From Chara braunii (taxonomy: Eukaryota; Streptophyta; Charophyceae; Charales; Characeae): a stretch of DNA of 31,625 nt. This document shows, piece after piece, positions 8,581 through 17,590 of this stretch (its first letter is position 1; every line of letters begins with the position of its first letter). Location of the stretch: contig BFEA01000278.1 in the NCBI GenBank assembly GCA_003427395.1, positions 7,506 through 39,130 of the forward strand, read 5' to 3'. The notes beneath the pieces are model-generated. The model had not been told where the DNA came from, ran no database searches, and saw nothing but the letters and a program-made list of their open reading frames with translations. A program made the position numbers and the translations under genes.

Positions 8581-9300
8581 AAGGTAGGGTTCAAGGATTA
8601 GTTGTTCCATCTAGTGAAATTTTGTGCAGTTTGTTTCTAGATGAATGTCATGATGTGACTGAGCATTTCGGATACAAGGAGACTAGTGCTAACTTAGTGC
8701 AGCGTTTCTGGTGGCCTAGTATGCTTGATGGTGCGAAGAAATACGTACGAACTTCTCAAGGCTGTCAGCGGGACAAGCCGCGTACTCCAGCACCACTTGC
8801 GTTACTCAGCCCTTGCCCATTCCTGCAGGTCGGGAAGATAGTGTCTCCATGGATTTCATGGATACCCTCGTGACCAGCAAGAGCAGCAAGAGTCACATCT
8901 TCGTCATAGTGGACAGGTTCACTAAGTATGCTAGACTAATAGCCGTGTCGGAGACAACAAGGACGGAACATGTCATCAAGTTGTCGATGGATACCTGTGT
9001 GCGTGAGTTTGGACTACCTAAGACCATCGTTAGTGACAAAGATGCCCATTTCACAAACGAAATGTGGAAGAAGGCTGCTGAACAGATGGGCAGCCAACTC
9101 CAGATGACCTTCCAAAATCATCCTGAAGCAAATGGTCAAGCAAAACTGATGAACCGTGTGGTGCAGCATCTGCTGAGGCATTACATCAAGCCCAACAAAG
9201 ATGACTGGGATGAGAAACTTCCTCTCATTGCCAGTCTGTACAATAACGTTGTACATAGCACCACAATGTCAGTCCCAACCAGCTGCATTTGGGATGGAAG
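8581..9300 (+). pseudogene. pol: Element C integrase, zinc-binding and catalytic core, decayed
   Basis: The HHCC zinc-binding part lies at 8622-8800: CHDVTEHFG, FWWPSMLDG, then RTSQGCQRDK. The first Cys of the usual CxxC is Ser here. A frameshift near 8810 leads to ORF 8813-9418 with the catalytic core: SMDFMDTLVTS (first Asp), IVDRFTKYARLI, IVSDKDAHFTN (second Asp), then 35 residues on, GQAKLMNR. Relatives have GQTE at that place, so the catalytic Glu is Lys. The core continues through DDWDEKLPLIASLYNN to about 9280, after which this frame no longer resembles integrase. The protein would insert element DNA into the genome; this copy could not. Confidence 0.85.
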
Positions 9301-9419
9301 CCTAGATCTTCTTTGGACTTCCTCCTACCTGAAAACCGATCGACTGCAACTCATGGAACCATTGAATTTGGTGTCCAGCATGAAAGTTGTTGCAGAAAGC
9401 TGTCGAGCACATAAGTAAA

Positions 9420-9962
9420 TCTCAAGAGGCATAGACGAAAGTCTACATTTCAGGGAGGGGAACGCGTTTGAGTAAAGGCTAGTGGAATGGGACAGGAATT
9501 GACATCTTTAGAAAACTAATGCCACAATACTTCGATCAATGGGAAGTCCTAGATATCGTGGGTAGTGATCTGGATGGTCCCTCGTACGTCATAAGAATCC
9601 TTGGTCATCTGCGCACTTAACCTGTATTTCACGCTTCCAAGCTTGCACCTTTCGTTGATACAGAATAGTTCCCATCAAGAAGGTCAATGCTGCCCCCAAC
9701 CATGCATGGCCACGTGGACTTCGACGATATCTTGGAACATCGGGACTTGCCTGTTCCCAAGCCTGTTGGCAGAGGAAAGCCGACCAAACCTATGAGGGAA
9801 TACAGGGTCAGGTTCAAGCATCAGACAGATCCAAAAGAAGATCGTTGGTGCACAAGACACTGAAGACATGAGCTTGTCAAGACAACACCTTAGATCGTGG
9901 TCTAGTACGAACGAAAACTGGAGGGGAAGGCACCTGAGTAGAAGCATCTCAATGAACTTTCT
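9420..9962 (+). pseudogene. pol: Element C integrase C-terminal region, chromodomain-like tail
   Basis: Broken reading frames retain motifs of the C-terminal part of gypsy integrases: YFDQWEVLDIVGSDLDGPSY (about 9530-9590) and PVFHASKLAPFVDTE (about 9620-9666, preceded by a TAA). A charged segment YRVRFKHQTDPKEDRWC (about 9800-9850) resembles the chromodomain-like tail of chromoviruses. This tail helps steer integration in some families. At least five stops interrupt the region. It ends close to the polypurine tract. Confidence 0.65.
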
Positions 9963-9976
9963 AAGCTAAGGGGGAC
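9963..9976 (+). other. Polypurine tract of element C
   Basis: AAGCTAAGGGGGAC lies directly before the LTR start (GGAATGCGAGGAAT). Such tracts prime the second DNA strand. Confidence 0.7.
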
Positions 9977-10195
9977 GGAATGCGAGGAATGAACCTCGCA
10001 GAGCCCTTATCAGACGTACAAGTGTTCTAGGTTGTGGCCCCCAGCAAGCCTCGTGCCCACCCTAAGTGAAGGCGGACCTGAATATCCACGTGAGCCTGTT
10101 CTCGACAATTTTTTCGCATGTGGGTACTCATACCGCTGCAGCACGCCAGTCAGTTAGAACACAATATGAGCCTCTAGGCTTTTTCCTAAAACAAA

Positions 10196-10261
10196 GGCGC
10201 TGCGCTGTATAATTGAGCCCAGGGCTCAGGCGCTGCGCTGTATAATTGAGCCCAGGGCTCA
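10196..10261 (+). repeat. 33-bp tandem duplication inside LTR-C
   Basis: Two identical 33-bp units (10196-10228 and 10229-10261) begin GGCGCTGCGCTGTATAATTG. The solo LTR has one unit. The perfect identity of the two units, against visible divergence between the LTR copies, implies a recent duplication. Confidence 0.9.
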
Positions 10262-10614
10262 GGCGCTTGCACCTTAGGCACACGCTGTGTGAGGCCAACA
10301 CATCACAGCATACTATGGGCCAGTGAGGAAGCAGCATTGTTGTCACACGTGTTGTGAGTCAATGAGAATGCTACAAACACTTGGAGGCTGGGTGGTTGCC
10401 TGAACGTGCCTAACTGCACGAGGCCCAAACCAGTTTCAAAAATTGGGCCTGGGCGCAGACACTTGAGGCCCAACTGAAGTTACTGGGCTCCCACACCCCT
10501 GGCCAGGACCGCCAACAGCGACACATTTCCCATAAAGGAAAGTGTGAGCCCCTGGCAGTGGCATTCTGGCGTAGGCAAGCAACACGCTGTTGCGTTGCGA
10601 CGCTACCATCTTAA

Positions 10615-10762
10615 CCCCAAAACAAGGTACGTACGTTGTATTTAAGTTACCTTCGAAAAACAGGTTCTAAGAAATCGTTGTTAAATTTTCGAATAGAAGG
10701 TACCCTCAAATACAAGGTACGTACCTTGTATTCAAGGTGTGCCTTGTAACTGTCACATAACT

Positions 10763-10797
<35 letters not shown>

Positions 10798-10843
10798 CGA
10801 GCGCTGTCCACGCACACACCTGCTTCCACACAAGGGCGCTATG

Positions 10844-10878
<35 letters not shown>

Positions 10879-11158
10879 AAACATACGTAATGTTTGAATG
10901 CATGTTGGATCGTGAGCACGCAGCGCAATCAATATGTTAAAAAAAAAAAAAAAAACTTTCATAGCCCCAGGTAGCAGGTGATTGTGTTCTATTCGTGATA
11001 TTATTAATATTATTACTAAATACTTTTTTCTTTTTTTTCTCCCCTTGCTTAGGAAAGTTGCATCCTAAAATTCATTCTACAGGGTACGTACCTTGTATTC
11101 CAATACAAGGTACCCCATACCTTGTATGCCTATACAAGGTACGTACCTTCTTTTCGGG
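10615..11158. mobile_element. 544-bp MITE with TTAA target sites, piggyBac-like
   Basis: The left end CCCCAAAACAAGGTACGTAC (10615-10634) and the reverse complement of the right end (11139-11158) agree at 18 of 20 positions. Both ends are flanked by TTAA (10611-10614 and 11159-11162). TTAA target duplication with CCC/GGG termini is the hallmark of piggyBac transposons. There is no transposase, so it would depend on one elsewhere. It splits LTR-C: the solo LTR at 30461-31228 is continuous at the matching point. The interior holds several copies of the palindrome GGTACGTACC with TACAAG or TTGTAT flanks, two CT microsatellites and an A-run. Other superfamilies with TA-rich targets are less likely because the symmetrical TTAA fits best. 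Confidence 0.75.
10761..10873. repeat. CT and CA microsatellites inside the MITE
   Basis: A CT-rich run occupies about 10761-10795 and a second 10843-10862, passing into CACACACACAC (10863-10873). A run of 17 A lies a little further on (10939-10955). Confidence 0.95.
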
Positions 11159-11313
11159 TTAAAACAGTAGTGTCTACATGGGCGTTGCTAGTCAGGGGCG
11201 CATACTGTGTCGCATTTTTTTAGTCGGGCCTCTTTAGGCGACCAGAAAGCCAACAGGCTGTCACGTAGGATTTTGATGATGTTTGCAAATAAATAAGTAA
11301 ATGAAATACAACA

Positions 11314-11692
11314 AATCCCTTCCCGTTGTGTGCGTCCGACTTCAAGCGAGACCCTTCAATTGCGGTCTTCGCGGGTCCCCGGTCTTAGGAATCTTTTATT
11401 TTGATTCAATATAGCAAAGATCATGCAAATAATAATCATGAAATTTTTGTGTGCCATGTATGTATCAATTTTGCTGAATTACTAATTTTGAAAATTTTGA
11501 CAAGATCGTCAGGAAGCATAATCATCAAGCAAGGTCAATGCAAATGAAGCAGAACTGATTGACTCAACACAAAGACAAGGTAAATGGGGGAAAAGCGAGA
11601 ACTTATAATAGTTTAAGAAAGCACGGACAGATAAACATGGCCAACACTCGTCAGGAGTCCTCACTCATCTCTTCAGTAATCCATCATTAGTC
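11314..11692. other. AT-rich flank right of element C; no gene seen
   Basis: No ORF or element signature is supported. It separates the LTR end from the 3' end of the minus-strand gene-like locus. AT-rich stretches such as AATCATGAAATTTTTGTG occur around 11430-11490. Confidence 0.5.
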
Positions 11693-12854
11693 TCACTTGG
11701 TTCTCTGCCTCTTGTGCCTTGAACTGTGCCTATGTACCTCCTGAGGTTGTGGCCTCTGGATGTAGAGCTACCTAAAACCTGCAAGCTCGGAGCACTTCCG
11801 CCCAAGACTCATGATACAGAAGTCAACCATAGGACAAAATTCCTCCCATAATATAGGGAGATATGGCTGAGAGAAAATCCCTCGCCTGAGATGTCGAAAC
11901 TCAGAGGGCTCAGTCACTGCCTCATAATCAATTGTTGCAGAGGACATATACCTTTTGGCCAGATCTACATGGTCACTCCAGCAAGAACCATTAGTGAGAA
12001 GGTAAGGGACTCGAGGCTTGGGATAGTCAGTGTAGAGCTTCGGTCCAAAGCTACAGATCAGATTGGTACCACTCTCGTCAAGCTACCTTTCTTTCTCCTC
12101 CAGGTACTTGGCTGCTGAGATGTAGACTGAGTCGAAATGTTCACGAGTCTCTTTGCCTTTCTTCACATAGGGTCTCAGGTCATGGATGGTGCCGCCTGCG
12201 AATCGGGAAAGAACAACAAAGACTGACAGGCCCCCTTGCCTGAAACCAACAACATTGACATATTGGTATCGAAAAGCATCTTTGGAAGCAATCCTGTTGA
12301 GCCTGGTCAAAAACTGACCCCTCGATGGGAAACGACTGAACTGCACTCATGTGCTGACATGTTGGAAACGATCTCAGTGTCTTTTGATGAGAGCACTCTA
12401 ATTGCTACTAATCTCTGGGGTAAATGAAAGGGTTGAATGCTGATCGACTCTGACTGAAGCTTTCATGTAACTCGAACGGTTGAATATTGCTGAAATAGCA
12501 GGTTTACTGAATACCGATCACTTGACTGCGGAAAACGTTGGGAGGACTGCAGACTACCGAGTGATACTTGCTGATTGGGATGCTGGTGGGGATTTCGAGA
12601 GAAGAGTCCCCTCACCTGAGCCTTGCCTTGGCCTGCTCTACCGTCTCAAGCGACGATCCAGTGTTGTGCAGCTTTCCATTGTGGTCATAAAAATAAAATA
12701 CATCTTCAATGTACTTTTCCTCTCTGACCATCCGGACCGCATGTTCTCTCTGAACCCGCTTATGAGATTCCATATCCTGACATGCCTCTTTCTCCCATCC
12801 CTCCTTATGTTTGTTATATCTTTACTTCATCACGAACACTTCGTCCTCTTTCAT
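11693..12854 (-). pseudogene. Unidentified spliced gene, decayed: two exons and a 280-bp intron
   Basis: Exon 1 (about 12854-12616) encodes a charged segment including KHKEGWEKEACQDMESHKRV and DVFYFYDHNGKLHNTGSSLE. It ends at a donor CTCAG|GTGAG. The intron (12615-12336) ends in TTCAG. Joining at these sites (phase 2) keeps frame with exon 2 (12335-11693), which includes RYQYVNVVGFRQGGLSVFVV, GGTIHDLRPYVKKGKE, PKRVPYLL-like and WSDHVDLAKRYMSSATIDYE segments, then HLRRGIFSQPYLPILWEEFC. The C-terminus is basic and stops at TGA 11695-11693. In-frame stops (TAA 12824-12822, TAG 12085-12083, TAG 11770-11768) make it a likely pseudogene. The start is uncertain: the ATG at 12854 is the first in frame after a stop. 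I do not recognise the family; it could be a host gene or an element-borne ORF. Confidence 0.6.
12336..12615 (-). other. Intron of the unidentified minus-strand gene
   Basis: GT-AG boundaries: GTGAGG at the donor and GTGCAGTTCAG at the acceptor. The two flanking frames agree after removal, and stops occur in the intervening sequence. Confidence 0.55.
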
Positions 12855-13284
12855 GATTCCCTCAACACCTCGGGACTCAGGCTAGTGGGGTTGTACTCAT
12901 GTACAAAGATGGGTATAGAAGTCAGATGAGAGGCCGTGCTGGGCGCGCTATCTAAACGCTGCAGGATTCACTGTTTGCCCCGAATTGTAAACGGCCCTCA
13001 GGGGTTCTGTTAACCAGCAGTTAAGTGCTGATATAAGTCTGCGATTAAGGGTGACTCTTTGTTAAGCAGCCCCGAAGATGCCGAAGTCCGATAGCTAGAT
13101 TTTACTTGGGTAAGTCGTAGACGCAATCAAAGCAGTACCATTTAATCTTGCCAGAACGACTACTGAGTACGAGTCCAGCTTGACGGTTCACCCGCCCGAC
13201 ATGCGAATTGAATACCTCAAGAGAGGTTACGCGTCTGAAGCCAGCCCGAACGCCGGCTCGTAACATGCTAGTGGACAGCAATGG
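12855..13284. other. Spacer between the gene-like locus and its diverged copy
   Basis: The predicted reading frame extends a little upstream of 12854 to a TAG near 12896, so part of exon 1 may lie here. Otherwise nothing recognisable. Confidence 0.35.
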
Positions 13285-13370
13285 ACCCGAGTATTGCTCT
13301 GACCTGTTCGGCCTTCTCTAGTGAAGAACTCGTGCTATGCAGCCCACCACTGTGATCATAAAATTAGAAC
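13285..13370 (-). pseudogene. Diverged second copy of part of exon 1
   Basis: The minus-strand translation reads FYDHSGGLHSTSSSLEKAEQ followed by VRAIL, against FYDHNGKLHNTGSSLETVEQ followed by AKARL in exon 1 of the locus at 11693-12854. About 17 of 25 residues agree. The residue just before FYDH is a stop (TAA) where the first copy has Tyr. Similarity fades on both sides. It marks a tandem duplication about 0.75 kb away, or two fragments of a repeated gene family. Confidence 0.55.
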
Positions 13371-16300
13371 ATGTGCTCGGTGTGCCTGTTCTTCTCGCAT
13401 TGAGCGTTGCCAAGATCTGGTTTTCTCGCCTTAGCGTTTTCTACTCAAGTGAGCCTGAACCGTAAGGGTTCTGTCCAATGCGACTCGTGGAACGAGACCC
13501 GCAGAACATAGTGAACCCGATTGAGCTCGCCGAAAGTGACTTGACTAGAATGCGGAGGGGGGCTATCACATCATAGTCGACTAACCATGTGTGGGATGGA
13601 TCATACAAGATGCTTAATAATTAATATAGATTTCCCTTCTCTGGTCTCCAGTCTTCTCGGTATTTGTTTTTCCGTTCGCTCAACATGTCTCCAGTTAATA
13701 TCGAGTTATGCAATGGAACCCTGTTAATGGGCCTAACCAAATGTGGTGTTAGCCAGCGAGGCCGAGCATCGGTCCCACTGGCATTCACGACTGAGTTGTT
13801 ATCAAAAGCGAGTCCGTTTTGTGGGGCACATATTTGCTCGTTGTATTCCCTTCTTATCCCAGCCCCAACAATCGTTTGTATGCAATGCAGAGTACCCGAG
13901 ATCACACCTACAAATTTGTGTGTATTCCTGTCTCGCACATATCTCCGGCTACTTGGAGAATGACCTCGATATATATCTATATATCTATATATAACATAGT
14001 TCACACTTCACAGATGACCACCGTTCAAGCACAATGTCGTACGACATTCATTATAATTCTGGCTCAACCACAACACAAAGCACTATTGAATATCGCCTGC
14101 AGCATTCAACATAGGGCTTCGTCATGTAACATGTAGCCAAGTCGATAAATTTGGTAAACCAAAGTTACAAGGAAACCACATCCTGCTAACTACCTTCTTG
14201 TTTTGGTGCGACTCTTGCTTACCAGTCCAAGGTTGGGTAACAGACTCGACTCGAGAATTGTTTATAACCTTTTCCCCTCTTGTGCCTGAATGGTGGGGTG
14301 TGCATAATCCGGAGTACGTTCCACGTCAGGGACCTTCGGAGAAAAGGGGGTTGGCTCGTAGCGAGTCTGAGGCTATAGATACCGCTTTGAGATCACTCAG
14401 AATTCAGAGTTCAGTCTTCAACACTCTCCCTTCAGGGAACAATTTGAAGGGCATATGCTTGACAAAAAGAAAACATTATCTCGAGAAACACAAGGGGCAA
14501 GCCTCGCATTATTATCCCCCACCACTGCTCGAACATGAAATTTCATTCAATCACCACCAACCAGCAACTTCGCAAGAACGTATACCACTTTTCTCAAAAC
14601 TTTTCCCCTCTGACCCATCGATCTAATTGGAGAAGCGTGAATTCAAAATCATAGATCCGACTCGAAAGCTTTCCATAAGACTGCTTCTATTCATCCACAA
14701 CAAGCGAGTGTAGGAATAAGAGAAGGGTGCAATAACTATTTTCTCTACTTGGCTCCGTCAAGGACCTGACGCTTCAGACTTGACCAAACATAGGCAAAAC
14801 CCGCTTACGGCCCCAGTTCCCCTATTGATTTTATCCCACATCTCCCCTCTCTTTTCTCTGGCCACCTACTGATTATGGGATGGTCCGTTTTCATAGCTCA
14901 CACAGAAAACTTAACCATAAGCGATATTGATTGCCACAACACCAATCAAATGATATGCCAAACCTGACCGTTTTCTCTGACTCTTAGCTATAATAGGAGG
15001 CCTATTATCGTCAGGGTGAACGGTGGGTTTGTTCAACATGCTCTATTTATAAGCCAGCCAATTTTCTATGGGTGGTCAATAAGCAAAAAGGAGATGATTG
15101 GGTCTAATTAGCGAGGCCAATCAGCCAAAGCCTTATCAAGAAAAGGGGGTGATCACGAGGAGAGGGACAAGGAGGGAGTGTCAAAGTCTTATCTGTTACC
15201 TTTGTCTTTGTGAATCAAGCACACATGACATTGACAGATAGAACCCCTCTCGGTTTCAACCAAAGGGGGTTTCTCGCCTTTCCGCTCACGAGCAAACTAT
15301 TCGAGGGGCCATTGGTGTCTATCGACCCAGCTCGCACAAGATTTCTGACAAACCTGGTCACGAACAATCTGCGTGACTTCTCTTTAGTAGCAAAGTTCGA
15401 GTTAGAAGTGGAGACCAACCAAGAAAGCACTCAGTTCACTAGCAAACCAGTAACACTAATAATCGACTGTAATTACTCGTTCTCCTCAAACACTTTGACC
15501 GAGTCATCGTCTCCTCTTGCATTATCCATTCATGGCCGAGTCATCACAAAAAATGTGAAGGTCACCTGGTATGGCTGCAACATAACCACAACGGAGAACT
15601 GTCATACAACATGCGCTGTCGGAAATGTCATTGTCACTAACACACGCGTTTTTCACGGGTGATTCAATAGAATCTTCCTCTTCATCCAAGCGCGGAAGAG
15701 AACTGTCGGATAAGGCTCTGCACAAACTTGATCAAGACACTGCCTTCCCCTAGCTTGTTCATTACACGCCCATCGTCCCTGCTTTGTAATCGATTGAGAC
15801 GTTCCTCGCACACAACCAATGACAGTGCTTGAAAGAAAGGGCGGTGACACAACTCTTACAGCCGGGACAGGCCAGCCGCTTACCTGTTATTTCTCATTGT
15901 TCCTCCCTTTAGCCCAGTTTCTACTATGGACTACACCTTTCTACTCACAGAGACCAAGTTGAGGAGGGGTGACGTCAACTAAGTTGCTATCACATGATGT
16001 TCCCACTCACTTCTCTCCCCCATTTCTCATTTTCGTTCACATCTCACTTAATATACCACCACCCCTACACACTCTAGTCGCGACCCCTCAGAATGATCAT
16101 CTCACATATCTAGACTCAAGTGGTGGCTGATAGTTGGGATTTCTTGCTGACAAGTGACATTCACAACAACGTGCGTGCTCGTCTCTCATAGGAGCCTCGC
16201 GAGAAGTCCAAACCAACAAGAAGGTCGCGCTACTTTGAGAGGGTTGACCCGCGTTAGCAGTGGTGTGTTTCGAAGGAATAGGATGACGTAAGCCGGTGCA

Positions 16301-16900
16301 CCCCTCGCTCCATACTACAATAGGCCATTATCTTCCCCTCTTCGTGTTATTGTCAGTACTAAGCATAGCCCCTCCTCTCTCAACTTCGCGTTCCAAAAAT
16401 CCGAAAGATACGGGATTGTGCTAAGTCGTACGTGACGTCATCTGCGAGGATAAAACCCCTTCTTGCTCTCCTGCGCTCTAAAGACAAGGACCAGGATCAG
16501 TCGAACTCTAGCAAGGCTGACTAAGCGGAGAAGCCGTTAGCGCCGGCATCAACTCTCACGAGAGTGTGCACTCCTCAGCCCATCCTGAAAGGGCTAACCC
16601 CTGCTTGCCACATAGAAGTTCGCGAGAGAATGACGACGTCCCCCCAAAAGACGTGGAGCGCGGTCGTTCACAGTTCGACTCTCCTGAACGTCTGTGTCTC
16701 GTCTGACTCTTCATTGTTTCATTGGCCTTCGTTACTGTCTAGTGATCTCTGTCCTTTTTCTGTCGTGAGTTGGCCTCACGGCCACTTTCCATAGGATCAA
16801 CCGACGGGTGGCCCCTCCGCCACTGGTCCAGCCCGTGCCAAGACAGAGTCCCTGTCTAGGTGAGCCTGTTCTTGTTTTGAAGTATCGGTGGAGGTCTCCA
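13371..16900. other. Low-copy region without a gene I can support
   Basis: Three ORFs stand out for length but lack recognisable domains. They are 13621-14004 minus (127 codons), 14198-14626 plus (142 codons) and 15210-15662 plus (150 codons, containing PVTLIIDCNYSFSSNTL, faintly like a retropepsin Asp region). The first is overlapped by other open frames, which argues for chance openness. A TATATATC repeat lies at about 13967-13996. No LTR, terminal inverted repeat or RNA gene was recognised. Confidence 0.4.
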
Positions 16901-16928
16901 CATCATGGTACGCGATTATTACTTGGAC

Positions 16929-17228
16929 CTAAGTCGTGACGCCGTCTCGCCTGCACCTCCACTTGGCTCTGTCTTTTGCTTTTGTCACGGCCGCCTGCAG
17001 TTTCTGATCCGCTCTCATCTTTTCCTCCTTCGCTCCCTCCACGTTGATCTTCAAATTGGCCTCTTCTCCCTCGCCATAGTTGAGCATCGTGGTAATCCAC
17101 GGTCCCTCCCCGGACATCGGTCTCCAACGCGTTATGAGGTTCCAACAGACTGGCCTATAGTCATGCAAGGCCATAGCCGCACACTCCCGAAATAGCCTAA
17201 GCTTGGTGCCCGACGCGCTGTAGCACAC
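16929..17228 (-). CDS. Exon-like ORF, unidentified
   Basis: A 99-codon minus-strand frame. The N-terminal half has FRECAAMALHDYRPVCWNLI and TRWRPMSGEGPWITTML. The second half is Lys/Glu/Ala-rich and coiled-coil-like (GAKEEKMRADQKLQAAVTKA). Composition is protein-like and no stop occurs. A possible acceptor (GTGCTACAG) lies at the 5' edge and a possible donor (TGGAG|GTGCAG) near the 3' edge, so it may be one internal exon. No family was recognised. Chance openness cannot be excluded. Confidence 0.3.
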   Translation of the reverse strand: MCYSASGTKLRLFRECAAMALHDYRPVCWNLITRWRPMSGEGPWITTMLNYGEGEEANLKINVEGAKEEKMRADQKLQAAVTKAKDRAKWRCRRDGVTT

Positions 17229-17590
17229 AGAAGGCCTACCACCCGCTCACTCCTCTCCAGTTTCAGACCATAAAAACTAGCAAGGTGGCGCTGATTGCGC
17301 ACACCGACTAGCCAATAGCCAATGCCACATCTCCCTTTCTTTAACAGGCTTTACCTATGAGCCCCAATCCCCACGTTTTAAATGAGGGACACTGATGACT
17401 CTCGAAATTTTATTCATCCGTTATTGAAACTCCAACGGGTAACAAAATTAAGAGAGGGAAAACTCAGACCCTAACGGTTACTCGAACAGGTGCCACCCTT
17501 CACTCCTACCCCGCTTCTCAGATCAGTTTGAAAAGACGGAGGTCGAGAAGTCAGCGCGCGCCAGTCCCATAACGGGATCCCAACAGGCGC
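17229..17590. other. Spacer left of a truncated LTR-A; no gene seen
   Basis: No coding signal. Just outside the LTR, the minus-strand sequence TGTTGGGATCCCG faintly recalls the post-LTR sequence of element A (ATTGGATCCCGG), but a primer-binding site is not convincing. Confidence 0.4.

Larger units (their letters stand above)
6653..11313 (+). mobile_element. Element C: 5'-truncated Ty3/gypsy retrotransposon
   Basis: The domain order is protease end, reverse transcriptase, RNase H, integrase, C-terminal domain, polypurine tract, LTR. Integrase after RNase H is the Ty3/gypsy order. The 5' LTR, leader, gag and the active site of the protease are missing; the left edge is the junction with an LTR-A fragment at 6652. 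The 3' LTR is identified by its match to the solo LTR at 30461-31228. Stops and frameshifts occur in every domain. Confidence 0.85.
9977..11313 (+). repeat. 3' LTR of element C, interrupted by a MITE
   Basis: It is the same family as the solo LTR at 30461-31228 (opposite strand). Shared blocks include GCGAGGAAT near the start, CTCGCAGAGCCCTTATCAGAC, GAAAGTGTGAGCCCCTGGCAG and the end ATACAACA. Removing the 544-bp insertion and its extra TTAA leaves about 789 bp, close to the 768 bp of the solo copy. It also has a 33-bp tandem duplication that the solo copy lacks. The bases after it (11314-11318, AATCC) would be one half of the target duplication; the other half is lost with the 5' end. Confidence 0.85.

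Noticed and set aside
10647-10829. Minus-strand ORF with an Arg-Glu repeat
   Set aside because: The repeat is the translation of a CT microsatellite.
12480-12929. Plus-strand 149-codon ORF
   Set aside because: Covers the intron and exon 1 of the minus-strand gene, whose translation and splice sites are far more coherent.
14198-14626. Plus-strand 142-codon ORF as a gene
   Set aside because: No recognised motif or supporting context; kept only as a mention in the regional entry.
15210-15662. Plus-strand 150-codon ORF as a retropepsin
   Set aside because: PVTLIIDC is suggestive, but the Gly-Ala after the catalytic Asp is absent and no RT follows.
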